IMG/VR virus record: IMGVR_UViG_3300025869_002638
Span: 1-59,088 of that record
DNA from: a virus
DNA: 59,088 nucleotides
Direction: 5' to 3' (one strand)
Every line of letters starts with the position of its first letter. Position 1 is the first letter of the stretch. Of this stretch, positions 1 to 8,851 are shown piece by piece. The notes beneath the pieces were generated by a model. The model did no database searches and was not told the DNA's origin. It worked only from the letters and a program-made list of their open reading frames with translations. The translations under genes and the position numbers were made by a program.

Positions 1-644
1 GCATCAAAGACGCCCTCAACCAGAGTGACCTCTCGTTCCCAGTCAATCAACAGTTCGTTGAAGATGATGTCTTTGTTGCCAGGTCCGTTCATATACGGAG
101 GCCAGATGTTGGGGTCGTATGTGCGGGACGTAAAAAAGTTACAGTAACCTTCTTCGTCAAATGAGGGGAGAATAATTCTATTTTTGTATTCCCCGGAAGC
201 GCAGTAGCCAATCTTCCAAAAGAGGATGTCTTTCTGTTCAACGGCACGTTTGCGTAAATAGTTTAGGGGCACTCTTGCAGATGGCGGATGAGAACGACCC
301 GTAAGCGTTTGAAACTCACTTGGAAGGTCCAATCGTTGGCTAGTTTCTTCTCCCTTAGCAAACAGGTTGTCTAGGTCGCCTAACTCAATATCGGCGTCAA
401 AGTCCTTCCATCTATGGATGTGACTTATATCACCCCAACGCCTGACTAAGCGTCGTAAATTTTTGGTACGCCAATCACATGTCCAACACTTGGCAACATT
501 CTTGTCAAAGTTGACTGACAGTTTCTTTTTGTGATGACTGCAACATCGGGAAGTGTAAAGATATTCCTTGCCCTGGCGCTGAGGTCTGCCAAGGATTTCA
601 TCAAGGATTCTTTTTTTCTTCGCCGAGTTGGGGTCGTTTAACAA
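1..644 (-). CDS. DNA primase (DnaG-type), C-terminally cut by window edge
   Basis: I read this open frame by hand; it runs off the left edge. The product would make RNA primers for phage DNA replication. Near the N terminus there is a zinc-finger pattern, CCSHH followed about 20 residues later by CWTCDW, as in phage primases. The last readable residues, TLVEGVFDA, match the start of a TOPRIM domain with its metal-binding Glu. There is no in-frame ATG or GTG before the zinc finger. The likely start is TTG at 644, directly after and in frame with the TAA of the upstream nucleotidase-like gene, so translation probably depends on that gene. I see no clear ribosome site for it. Primase is the best reading; a primase-helicase cannot be excluded because the C terminus is missing. 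Confidence 0.72.
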   Translation of the reverse strand, partial: MLNDPNSAKKKRILDEILGRPQRQGKEYLYTSRCCSHHKKKLSVNFDKNVAKCWTCDWRTKNLRRLVRRWGDISHIHRWKDFDADIELGDLDNLFAKGEETSQRLDLPSEFQTLTGRSHPPSARVPLNYLRKRAVEQKDILFWKIGYCASGEYKNRIILPSFDEEGYCNFFTSRTYDPNIWPPYMNGPGNKDIIFNELLIDWEREVTLVEGVFD

Positions 645-1253
645 TTAGTAACCGAGTTCTTGAAGTTGCTTAATAGTATTATCCACATCATCTGGGTTAT
701 GTTTAATCGCAATACCGCCGCCAGCACGAAACTGATTAATATATTTGTCACGGTCGTCAATCAAAAGTCCCTGTTTTCCATTATGAGTTCCGAAAGGCTC
801 TTTGGTGTCTGAAAGGTTTACCAATTCCTCGTCCAGCCCGAGTTCCCTCTTTACCCATAGGATCTTACCTTTGCGGGATCCCTCTGCCATCGGAGCCGAC
901 AGAACCTGGATACCTGGGATGTTTTTTGCATAGTCCCACAACTTCTTACCGTTGCGCTCCCATTCAAGATTTTCCCACAACTCGACATCATCTTCTACGA
1001 GACGATACATAAAATCACGAGTTCGATAATTACGTGGGAAACTATCCTCAGAACTATCAGGTCTAGCAATGTGCCAGCGGGTGATCTCTACATCCCAGCC
1101 ACCTACCTCTTTGGCAGTAGATTTTGCTAACTTGTAAAATTGGTGCTCAGGGTTTCGATTTGCTTCCTGCATAATCTGATTCATATACTTGAGTACACCA
1201 GACTCAAAGTCCACAAGTACCCCATCCATATCCATAAAGACTTGATGCTTCAT
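645..1253 (-). CDS. HAD-family 5'(3')-deoxyribonucleotidase-like phosphatase
   Basis: 202 aa. The N terminus carries the HAD motif I DMDGVLVDF (nucleophile D8, acid D10), in the form typical of the NT5C deoxyribonucleotidases. LLIDDRD (D166, D167) is the metal-binding motif IV, and a central Lys-rich segment could supply motif III. The family removes the phosphate from deoxynucleoside monophosphates; in phages it would act in nucleotide pool turnover in the host cytoplasm. The frame is open further upstream to 1295, but I chose the ATG at 1253 because GGAGGAG lies at the right distance before it and the longer version would start inside the promoter. It is the first gene behind a sigma70-like promoter and lies directly before the primase, consistent with an early/replication role. 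The exact substrate is inferred. Confidence 0.75.
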   Translation of the reverse strand: MKHQVFMDMDGVLVDFESGVLKYMNQIMQEANRNPEHQFYKLAKSTAKEVGGWDVEITRWHIARPDSSEDSFPRNYRTRDFMYRLVEDDVELWENLEWERNGKKLWDYAKNIPGIQVLSAPMAEGSRKGKILWVKRELGLDEELVNLSDTKEPFGTHNGKQGLLIDDRDKYINQFRAGGGIAIKHNPDDVDNTIKQLQELGY

Positions 1254-1275
1254 AACAATACTCCTCCGTAGGAAT

Positions 1276-1303
1276 ATTATCACATATATTTTCAATAAGT
1301 CAA
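1276..1303 (-). promoter_or_regulatory. sigma70-like promoter before nucleotidase/primase genes
   Basis: On the minus strand there is TTGACT (1303-1298), a 16-base spacer, and GATAAT (1281-1276), followed by a strong GGAGGAG ribosome site and the ATG at 1253. The -35 box sits directly after the TAA of the upstream small gene. It would start a separate transcript for the nucleotidase and primase genes, apart from the tail operon. The match is good but short, and no transcription data are visible. Confidence 0.5.
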
Positions 1304-1307
1304 GAGA

Positions 1308-1946
1308 TTATTTTTTGCTGCGCTTGCGCTTGTCTCTGTTAACCTGTGCGCCGGCTATAGCCATTTTTTCATCTTTGGGCATATCAGGGTTTTTCTTAGC
1401 AAGTTTTTGTGCTAGGTCTTCTTGCCTATCATGGTCAGCATCGGACCATTTCTTTTCTTTACGGTTGGCTGGGTGTCCGTCGATGACTTTATCATACTCA
1501 AGATAATGTTTTACAACGCCAACATAGTCGGCTATCTTGGTAAGTTTGCTCTGGATCCATGCCGGTAATTCTTCATCATCATGCAACATATCAAAAATGA
1601 TGGCAGCATATTCAGCAGTCTTAAACATTTGACGCTTGGCCATGCTTCCTTCATGATCTTCGTCATGATGTGTTGGGTCTGGCATCTGCGGTTGGTCGCC
1701 GCAACCCATTTCCTGAATATCTCGGCGGTTCGCTGCACCCGCCTGGGCTTGTTGTTTTTGTTTGCGCTTGAGATTAATCGCATCGTTTACGGCTGATTTA
1801 ATAGATCCCTCATTGGCACCTTGTTCTAAAAGATCATCCACAAAGGTGGCTGCCCTGCCCGCAAGCTCTTTTGAGTCCATTGCCTCTGTGAGTGTTCCTA
1901 GTTCTTCTTGGATCAAGGAACGGATTGCGTCTTTTGTCAATTTCAT
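1308..1946 (-). CDS. hypothetical protein, possible head/prohead-associated
   Basis: 212 aa, family not firmly recognised. The N terminus is a predicted helix with the pattern LTKDAIRSLIQEEL. The middle is Gln/Ala-rich and then His/Asp-rich. Residues of about 100-150 form a compact helical unit including LHDDEELPAWIQSKLTK and a conserved-looking DYVGVVKHYL, a pattern I associate with internal or scaffold-type proteins of marine myoviruses. The C terminus is strongly basic (DKRKRSKK), which could bind nucleic acid. A GAGG lies 12 bases before the ATG. It is the last gene before the promoter at 1276-1303. The function is inference only. Confidence 0.6.
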   Translation of the reverse strand: MKLTKDAIRSLIQEELGTLTEAMDSKELAGRAATFVDDLLEQGANEGSIKSAVNDAINLKRKQKQQAQAGAANRRDIQEMGCGDQPQMPDPTHHDEDHEGSMAKRQMFKTAEYAAIIFDMLHDDEELPAWIQSKLTKIADYVGVVKHYLEYDKVIDGHPANRKEKKWSDADHDRQEDLAQKLAKKNPDMPKDEKMAIAGAQVNRDKRKRSKK

Positions 1947-1960
1947 ACTTTAAATAGTCC

Positions 1961-2539
1961 TCATTCAACTAAAACTATCTTTTCCGTCAAGAAACCTTTG
2001 TTATCTTTGTTCCTTAAAATGTATTCTCCGGCTCTTGCAATGACAACAGCATCAGCCCGGTCGTCAGTACCCTTCTTGTAATTCTTTCCGCCACGTGCCA
2101 TCTCATAAGTAAAAGAAGTTTTTTCTTTCTCTATTACGGCTTCGATAACCATCTTCTTTCTTTGTGGTCCCTTTGTCCCTCGTGGAAAAGATAGTCCGTA
2201 AAGAGTACGTGCCGTATTAACATTAATATAAGTTGGCTCTTTCCCATAGCATTCAAAAGATAGCCACGAGATAACCCCATTGAATTTGGCCAACTTGATA
2301 ATAGTGTCTGCACGAGACCTTCCTGGCATAAACCTCTTAAGAGCAGTCTCTATAAAGACTTCCTGAATATTGTAAGCCGATCGCAAGGAATATAGTTCTG
2401 CGCCGATGGCTTCGGCTTTTTCAAAAAGATTATTACACTTGGAAATATCCCAACCCTCTACGTGAACAAGAGAGCGAGTTTCAGGGTCGATAATAGCGGC
2501 ACCCACCATGGTAGTAGAAATATCTAAACCTAAGATCAT
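1961..2539 (-). CDS. RuvC-like Holliday junction resolvase
   Basis: 192 aa with the RNase H-fold nuclease pattern of RuvC/poxvirus-type resolvases: GLDIST with D6 at the end of the first strand, E64 in the FIETALK strand, and a C-terminal DDRADAVVIA helix offering D159, D160 and D163. These are the four expected acidic metal ligands, so the enzyme looks active. It would resolve branched DNA before packaging. There is no good ribosome site, so it is probably translated by coupling to the structural gene ending at 2551. Its place at the end of the tail module, not in a replication block, is slightly unusual. Confidence 0.8.
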   Translation of the reverse strand: MILGLDISTTMVGAAIIDPETRSLVHVEGWDISKCNNLFEKAEAIGAELYSLRSAYNIQEVFIETALKRFMPGRSRADTIIKLAKFNGVISWLSFECYGKEPTYINVNTARTLYGLSFPRGTKGPQRKKMVIEAVIEKEKTSFTYEMARGGKNYKKGTDDRADAVVIARAGEYILRNKDNKGFLTEKIVLVE

Positions 2540-2550
2540 ATGTCAGTATA

Positions 2551-3747
2551 TCAGATATCTAATTTTAGTTTAAATGTCATATCATCAGTATCTTTTTTCA
2601 ATACTGGGTTTGCCAATTTGGCGATTGCAATAAGGTTCTTACTCTCATCAAAAATACCTATTTCACTGATGAATACTTGTTTTTCGAATTCATCGTCGAA
2701 TTCACAGTATTGACTCTCCACTGTGTTCTTGATGGTAACCTGTCTTGGCTCCACATAACCCTGAGGACTTACTGAGGAAGAAGGGTGCCAGTCTCCATTG
2801 CTGGCACTCAACCAAGTAGGATTCAAGGAATTATTAACATGTCCCCTCTGTGCTGTAGCGAATGCGGTCATAACAGGAATTTTCTGAGTCCCGTCCAGAT
2901 CCAACCTGTATAAACTAGCACTTGCAAAAGTGCCTGTACTACCAGAGATACTTGCCTGAGAGTATGCTCCAAAATAATTCCACTGTGGCTGGACAAGAGT
3001 GCCAGTTCCTAAGTAGTTGTCTAAATTAGTAGAAAGATTTACTGAAGAGGTTAATATTACAAAACCCTCATTGTATAATACTAAACCGACTATAGAGCCA
3101 CTTGTAGCCCCGTAAGTTCCCACTAACTCTCCATTTTGTCGAGTGTCTTGTGCTCTTGCCATCAAGGAACCTGTATAATAAAATTTAAGGTCTACTGTAC
3201 CTTTTTTAATTGAATTATCATAAAAAATAGATGGAATATCCAGAAGGTTAACAGCGCCCGTCATAAAACTACCAGTAAAATGATGAGAATTGCTAAGTCC
3301 TCGATAATACTCTAATGTGTTACGTAAGGAGATTATTTCCTTTCGAGTATCCACATATAAATCTTTTTCAACGTTAGTCCCATTTGGGAACGGATATCCA
3401 GTAGTCCAAGCAGGAAAATATTCCCGAGTTACAGAACTAGTCAATGGATAACTACCAGTTATTTTTCCGCCATAATCTAATGTCTCATATTCTGTAGTGG
3501 TTACGTTAGGAAAACTTAACCACTGCCCAGCCTTGATAATGTAGGGGTAAATGAGTTGTTGGGTAGTACCATCTCGATCTACGTTGTATTCATATAAACT
3601 AATAGAACCAGAGGGTATATTGACCCCCATGTCTCTATCATTATTAATATATGCTGATCCGCTATAGAATGTAAACTGATATTGCGGGTATGCAACCATA
3701 CGGTTTACAAAAACGTCATCTTCACCGAACTCGTGGAGGTAAGGCAT
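2551..3747 (-). CDS. virion structural protein, tail/baseplate (paralogue of next upstream gene)
   Basis: 398 aa, rich in Ser, Thr, Gly and Tyr, with no signal peptide or membrane segment. Two features tie it to the gene at 3763-4845: an internal LYNEGFVILTSS segment and a C-terminal stretch FISEIGIFDESKNLIAIAKL followed by a Lys/Asp segment ending KLKLDI. The segment Y-x-x-G-x-x-x-LTSS recurs in marine myovirus tail proteins. GGAGGA lies five bases before the chosen ATG; a second ATG four bases upstream is out of frame. It probably forms part of the baseplate periphery or a fibre attachment. The precise role is unknown. Confidence 0.72.
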   Translation of the reverse strand: MPYLHEFGEDDVFVNRMVAYPQYQFTFYSGSAYINNDRDMGVNIPSGSISLYEYNVDRDGTTQQLIYPYIIKAGQWLSFPNVTTTEYETLDYGGKITGSYPLTSSVTREYFPAWTTGYPFPNGTNVEKDLYVDTRKEIISLRNTLEYYRGLSNSHHFTGSFMTGAVNLLDIPSIFYDNSIKKGTVDLKFYYTGSLMARAQDTRQNGELVGTYGATSGSIVGLVLYNEGFVILTSSVNLSTNLDNYLGTGTLVQPQWNYFGAYSQASISGSTGTFASASLYRLDLDGTQKIPVMTAFATAQRGHVNNSLNPTWLSASNGDWHPSSSVSPQGYVEPRQVTIKNTVESQYCEFDDEFEKQVFISEIGIFDESKNLIAIAKLANPVLKKDTDDMTFKLKLDI

Positions 3748-3762
3748 TCATTCCTCCAGATC

Positions 3763-4845
3763 TTAGTAATCCAGTCTCATCCTGATTGTGAATTCATCTG
3801 CGGGGGTTTTCTTAAGAGGTTCGCTTAATTTACCTACAGCCAGCAATTCATTTCGAGGACCATACAACCCAACAGTGGTCATATAAGAGACTGGCTGTTG
3901 AGTGGCGTCACTCTTGACAATTACCTGGCTGCTAGTCCCGCTTAAATAAGTGGGGTTACTGCTATAGTTAAATTCGTTCATAGATGCACGACACATATAG
4001 ATTGTCGAATTTAGGTCTGTAGTGTTATTAAATTCGATATTTTGGATGCGTCCCCGAAGAGCATTAGATGCTACGTCAATAGAAGACGAAACTACGAGAT
4101 TTTCTACTGTCGTACCAGCAGGATCCATTTGACATGCTGTGCCGCCAAGAACAGCCGAAAATATGGAAGAGGTCAGCACTGCCACTCCTGCTTGGTAAAA
4201 TAGAAGACCACAAGCAAGATCATGGGGGGCACTCACGGCTGCACCTGAGAAAAACAATTGATTAAATTCACCGGCAGGTGAATTAGTACGACGATTGGTG
4301 GCAGCCTTATCATAAATGGTTGCAGTAGTTGTAAAAGCATCAGCAAAGGCTGCGGTTGTTCCAACCGTCATCCGAAACCCGCCACCGGTCTCCAACTGAA
4401 TCTCGTCTTTTGTCAGTAGTCGGGCAAGATTGACGATAAAGACATCACGCATCTTTAAAGATTCGGTAGAACTGCCAAAGTTGCCACTAACTTCTAATTC
4501 CTGAATGGAACCGCTGACATTGTATCCTGCCAAAACCTGACAGATTTCATTATACATATCGTTCTTGTTATTTAGTCCAGTGGCTCCGCCAGCTTGTGCA
4601 GCACTCTTAGTGGTAGAAAGTCCCACACTGAGGTCCATAATATGGTTAGCGGAAGAACTCAAATAAGGATAATCATAAACACTCTGGAACATGCCGTGAG
4701 AATAGTTTTTGATGTTCAGTTCTGTTCCGGGAACTAACTGGTAAGTTCCGGATAAAATAGATCCAGTGATCGGTATTGCTTCATGAAGTTTTGTGCGAGT
4801 ATCCTGCACATCATTAGGTAAAAATGTTTTAAAGCTAGTTGCCAT
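3763..4845 (-). CDS. virion structural protein, tail/baseplate (paralogue of 2551-3747)
   Basis: 360 aa, Ser/Thr/Ala-rich and without membrane segments. It shares with the downstream gene an internal FYQAGVAVLTSS segment and the C-terminal pattern VGLYGPRNELLAVGKLSEPL ending RMRLDY, so the two look like diverged tandem duplicates. An AGGA site precedes the ATG by about 8 bases. Location between two other structural genes and absence of enzyme motifs support a virion component. I do not recognise a named T4 counterpart. Confidence 0.72.
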   Translation of the reverse strand: MATSFKTFLPNDVQDTRTKLHEAIPITGSILSGTYQLVPGTELNIKNYSHGMFQSVYDYPYLSSSANHIMDLSVGLSTTKSAAQAGGATGLNNKNDMYNEICQVLAGYNVSGSIQELEVSGNFGSSTESLKMRDVFIVNLARLLTKDEIQLETGGGFRMTVGTTAAFADAFTTTATIYDKAATNRRTNSPAGEFNQLFFSGAAVSAPHDLACGLLFYQAGVAVLTSSIFSAVLGGTACQMDPAGTTVENLVVSSSIDVASNALRGRIQNIEFNNTTDLNSTIYMCRASMNEFNYSSNPTYLSGTSSQVIVKSDATQQPVSYMTTVGLYGPRNELLAVGKLSEPLKKTPADEFTIRMRLDY

Positions 4846-4855
4846 GGTTTAAATC

Positions 4856-5881
4856 CTATTGTTTCTTCAGAAGTTTAATGGGTACATCAATGCGATACCC
4901 AGTATTGAATCCCGTTACTCGAATAACAGTATCAATATAGTAATAATTTATTGCATTGATTGTAGCAGTACTACCCAATGTTGTAAAGATTGTACTAGAT
5001 GCTTCTGTCTGCTGGGAAGATCTCAGTGAAAATACTAATCGTGTTCCGATTCGACCAGTCGTTGAGGTAGGTCCAATCTTTTTAGTAGTAGATTGAAGTT
5101 GTCCACCGTTGTTTCCGGGGCTCAAATCATATGTAAAATTGTTTCCATTTGCATGAGCCAAAACTCCGCCGTCTGCATTTTGTTGTGCAAAATATCCAGG
5201 ATCGGATTGCATAGAGAAATAATAACTTGCCACGTTATCATCATCCACAAAACTTGGAGTAGCCAAAGTGTTATTAGTTCCCACAGTAGGAGTTGCTAAT
5301 CGCAAGAGTCGATTGTCTACTTCGACAATATATCTTGTCTCACCCAACTCAGGTTGCGATGCGCCGAGGTATCCAGCATTCAATAAAGAAGATTCAAGTC
5401 CCTGATCAAATATAAGACTACTAACACTGGTGACTTGGTTAGCACTTGCAAAACGAGTTCCGCCACCGGTTATAACGCTCAAAGACCGAGTACTGTCATC
5501 ATCAACGCTAACTAAGTATCCTCCGACGGGAACATCGGCGTTGACTCCAGAATCACCACCAACACGATACCCAGCATCATAAATGTTGTTAATTCGAATT
5601 AGTGGAAGATAAAACAACTCATCATCAGCATAGGATAATAACTTGTGTTTAAGGGTTGAAGTATTATTAGTAAATGCCTCAAAGACAGGCAATTTAAGAA
5701 TTCGTAAATCTTGGTATCCCGAAGATGTTACAGGAGTATAAAGAGAGTAATCAATCTCATCATCACCCAGGGCAAATTTGGTGATTGTAAATGATCCATC
5801 ACCAAGCGCAAGTCGTCGGCGACCCTCATCTGTCAAAACCGCATCAAGCAGAATGTCACCACTGTTATCTAAAAATCCCAT
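4856..5881 (-). CDS. virion structural protein with 'LT-G-DDxIDY' N-terminal module
   Basis: 341 aa. The N terminus (MGFLDNSGDILLDAVLTDEG, then GDGSFTITKFALGDDEIDY) is a module I recognise from structural proteins of marine T4-related phages. A similar pattern opens the protein at 12608-13516. The rest is beta-rich with many Ser, Thr and Asn; the C terminus (GYRIDVPIKLLKK) is basic. GAGG lies 8 bases before the ATG. A 60-base AT-rich gap separates it from the 969-aa gene upstream, the largest gap inside the tail module. Role in tail/baseplate assembly is inferred from context. Confidence 0.72.
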   Translation of the reverse strand: MGFLDNSGDILLDAVLTDEGRRRLALGDGSFTITKFALGDDEIDYSLYTPVTSSGYQDLRILKLPVFEAFTNNTSTLKHKLLSYADDELFYLPLIRINNIYDAGYRVGGDSGVNADVPVGGYLVSVDDDSTRSLSVITGGGTRFASANQVTSVSSLIFDQGLESSLLNAGYLGASQPELGETRYIVEVDNRLLRLATPTVGTNNTLATPSFVDDDNVASYYFSMQSDPGYFAQQNADGGVLAHANGNNFTYDLSPGNNGGQLQSTTKKIGPTSTTGRIGTRLVFSLRSSQQTEASSTIFTTLGSTATINAINYYYIDTVIRVTGFNTGYRIDVPIKLLKKQ

Positions 5882-5941
5882 AACTTTTCCTCTTTCGTAC
5901 CATGCTGGTAGTTATTATTAAATAGTATCGATTTATCAAAA

Positions 5942-8851
5942 TTATTCATTTATATCTCTTTGGCTAAAACTCAACTTAATATCGATTTTTCTCCCAGTGT
6001 CCCGAGACGTTAGTCTCACTAGGAAATTTTCGCCGTTTATTGTGTTCCCCAAGTTAGTTGCCAAGTTCCGTGTTCCGACTAAGACACCCTCTTCGTTTTC
6101 CTCGTTGAAAGGGAAGGTTTGAATGTCAGATGCTTCGATATGTAAGAACCTAGCAAACTTCCTTGTTGGGATATGTGTCTTCACGGGAGTAAATTGATAT
6201 AAGTCCACTTCTGGAATATATAGTCCCTTATCATACAATAGCCTCACCCGATATATGGGACTAGGATTTGAAGGATTACCGTGAACATCTTCTACGGTTG
6301 CTGTGTAAAAGTACTCACGATTAGGCTCTAGATTCTCCATCAAATCAAAAGATTCAACTTGGGTAACTTCGTCATCCTCCGTAGGTCCTATAGAGTAATG
6401 CCGGACCTTTACATCCTCGTTATTTTCGGGATTAAAAGACGAATAAAGATCGGCATAAGTAGAAGCACCATTGGTCATCGACTCTGTTCGATACAGTGTT
6501 GCACGGCGAACTTCATTAGTACTTTCGTTGCGATAGCCAAGAAATCCTCGCTGTAGTCCGTAGTATTCAAAATGTTTTTGGTATCGGTATAGACTGGCTA
6601 TCCTAGAGTTCTGATCCCCAATAGAAACCACAGGCAATGAACTTCTGCCGGTGTAATCTCCAGTGCTCCGCTTAATGCCAATCTGTATTTGTCTATAATT
6701 GTCCATATAAGGGATCACCAATAGTTCTGGTGGCGGGGGTGGAAAATCTAAAACTTTCGACGTCGGAAAGTAAAGTCCATTGTTTCTAGCCCTATTTCGT
6801 GGATTACTGACGAAATTACTATATGCTTCTCTGCTATAAATAGGGACTTTAATAATCTTTATTGATGGAGTTGCTGCCACCATAATGTCAAAAACGACTG
6901 GCTCCGGGTCAGTGTTGATGGGAGGGGTGGCTTCACTACCATTAAGCATCCAATATGGCACAGTTGGGAGACAGAAAAAATGATAGTTAGTACTATAAAC
7001 ACAGCGATACTCTGAAAGTTCATACTCATACATTGTGTCGTACTTGATTTGAGTATCAATATAAGACAGTTGACGTCCGCCGTTAGGAGAATTAGAAGCG
7101 CCGTTCCCTATAAAAACATCTTTTACAACATTTCCGTCATGCTTTTTTGTTAATCTATAGCACAATGCCTCAGAGGTAGTTCTTTCTTCGGCATTTAGAA
7201 TTTGAGAGTATCGAGAAAATGTAGCATGAGCAATTTCGACCCAGCCTCGACGGGTACTCACGGATAGGTCGTCCTGAAGGTTCAAATCAACACTTCGACC
7301 AGTTACATACGGGGTACCTTCATGACTTAAAATTAATGACGTAATGTCCTGGTCCGGACCTTTACCAAAATCCAACAGATTAGTAACCGAAGTCATTGAC
7401 AGCGGCACCCTTTTAGACGTAAAATTAACTCTAGGTTCGCCGGCGGAGGGAAGGTTCACATACGTTGAAACAACCTCGTGTTCTCTGGCGAAATAGTCAC
7501 TATCCTTCAGCGCCTGCATGATAGGGATACTAACCTGATTACGCTGTATTAAAGAACCAGCAGGTCCCACGTCGTCTGCTTCAAAATCAACAGCAATAGA
7601 AAAAGGAAATGACTGGCGAGTGTCCTGGAATAAATACATTTCCCTAGAGGGAACTATTATATTCATATTTGTTTGGGAGAGCCTTTGTTTATCCTCTTCT
7701 GTCAAAGTAGGAACTGCATCCGAGAATATACTTAAATAATCTATAAGACGGGTATTTTCAACGTGGCTGTTATCAATGTTGCCATTCAAGTTTAAAATCG
7801 TTCGATAGCGTGAGTACAGTGAAATTCCTGCTGAGATCTCTCCGTTTTGCCAAGTAGTTGGAACGGAAATACCCTGTTGTTGGGCAGCCTCATTAGGAGT
7901 AGCCGAAGCCGAAGAATAAAGACGGAACACATAATTATCCGGCTGAACCCCCACAGGTATATCGGGCAAAGATGTTGCTTCCTCATATTTTGCATCATAC
8001 CGAGCATAATCAGGATTAACTTGGGCGAATCCCTGAGGCATGTTATCGTTCTCTAGTAGAGGATTGGTTTCCATAGAGGTCACAAATGGCATCTGTTCAG
8101 ATACAAAATAGTAATTATATTTTGGGTTTTCTTGGAACTCCGGTAGAGTGACGGCCAATATAGTCTGTATGACATCGGGTGGAAGTGCTACACGAATAGC
8201 ACGGGACATAAGGAGCAGATTACGAGGATTATCTAGGTAGTTTCGGTCACGAGTGAAACTAGGCATCCGGTCAAAAAGATCTTTTAGGGTTCGTAAGCCT
8301 AAACCAGGATCAGTCAAAGTAGGGTAATCAAATTGCTGTAGAGCCGGCGTCGGTATCCGAGTCAAAACCCCGATAAATGCCGCTGCGGTGCGACCATCTC
8401 TTAATAGCTCAACTTCATTTAGATATACCGATACAAGACCATTAGATATCAATGTCCGTGCAGTACTGAGAGCGGCAGCCATCATGTCCCGAGAAAAACT
8501 TTCCACTGGGCGTCCAGCCTCTTGGCGGTTCACATAGGCATAACTGCCCGCAGGTCGATCTTCTCGGAAATCACCAGGACCGTAATGATTGTAAAAAGAA
8601 TTAAGCCAAAAGTCATATGTATTTTGGTTTGCTACCTGAGGTTCAGTACCATTAAAGCCGCCCAAAGACCACTGCATTTCAGTAATTATTTTACCAAAAC
8701 GACTTTCCTCGGGGGCTGTTAGTCTTAGGCTACTATCTCCCGACTCAGGACTTAGGGGATTTCCTGTAAAATAAGTATTCGAGTTATTTCTATAATATTT
8801 TAAAAGAGGCCCCTTGACAGTCTCGTGAAATGATAAGAATCTTCTAGTCAT
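5942..8851 (-). CDS. large virion structural protein with fibronectin III-like region
   Basis: 969 aa, no signal peptide and no membrane segment. At about residues 830-900 there is a fibronectin type III-like pattern (LEPNREYFYTATVEDVHGNPS), a fold used in many phage tail proteins for surface contacts. A Pro-rich PPPPPE run lies near residue 710. The start overlaps the end of the 1254-aa gene upstream by 8 bases, so the two are translationally coupled. It probably belongs to the baseplate or a fibre/tailspike connector. I recognise no enzymatic motif and no T4 counterpart. Confidence 0.7.
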   Translation of the reverse strand: MTRRFLSFHETVKGPLLKYYRNNSNTYFTGNPLSPESGDSSLRLTAPEESRFGKIITEMQWSLGGFNGTEPQVANQNTYDFWLNSFYNHYGPGDFREDRPAGSYAYVNRQEAGRPVESFSRDMMAAALSTARTLISNGLVSVYLNEVELLRDGRTAAAFIGVLTRIPTPALQQFDYPTLTDPGLGLRTLKDLFDRMPSFTRDRNYLDNPRNLLLMSRAIRVALPPDVIQTILAVTLPEFQENPKYNYYFVSEQMPFVTSMETNPLLENDNMPQGFAQVNPDYARYDAKYEEATSLPDIPVGVQPDNYVFRLYSSASATPNEAAQQQGISVPTTWQNGEISAGISLYSRYRTILNLNGNIDNSHVENTRLIDYLSIFSDAVPTLTEEDKQRLSQTNMNIIVPSREMYLFQDTRQSFPFSIAVDFEADDVGPAGSLIQRNQVSIPIMQALKDSDYFAREHEVVSTYVNLPSAGEPRVNFTSKRVPLSMTSVTNLLDFGKGPDQDITSLILSHEGTPYVTGRSVDLNLQDDLSVSTRRGWVEIAHATFSRYSQILNAEERTTSEALCYRLTKKHDGNVVKDVFIGNGASNSPNGGRQLSYIDTQIKYDTMYEYELSEYRCVYSTNYHFFCLPTVPYWMLNGSEATPPINTDPEPVVFDIMVAATPSIKIIKVPIYSREAYSNFVSNPRNRARNNGLYFPTSKVLDFPPPPPELLVIPYMDNYRQIQIGIKRSTGDYTGRSSLPVVSIGDQNSRIASLYRYQKHFEYYGLQRGFLGYRNESTNEVRRATLYRTESMTNGASTYADLYSSFNPENNEDVKVRHYSIGPTEDDEVTQVESFDLMENLEPNREYFYTATVEDVHGNPSNPSPIYRVRLLYDKGLYIPEVDLYQFTPVKTHIPTRKFARFLHIEASDIQTFPFNEENEEGVLVGTRNLATNLGNTINGENFLVRLTSRDTGRKIDIKLSFSQRDINE

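Noticed and set aside
1254-1295. Longer start of the nucleotidase-like gene at 1295
   Set aside because: The additional 14 residues precede the HAD start, would begin inside the promoter, and lack a ribosome site.
5882-5941. A late promoter in the 60-base AT-rich gap
   Set aside because: TATTTAATA and TTTGATAAAT are AT-rich but match neither TATAAATA nor a sigma70 pair well enough.
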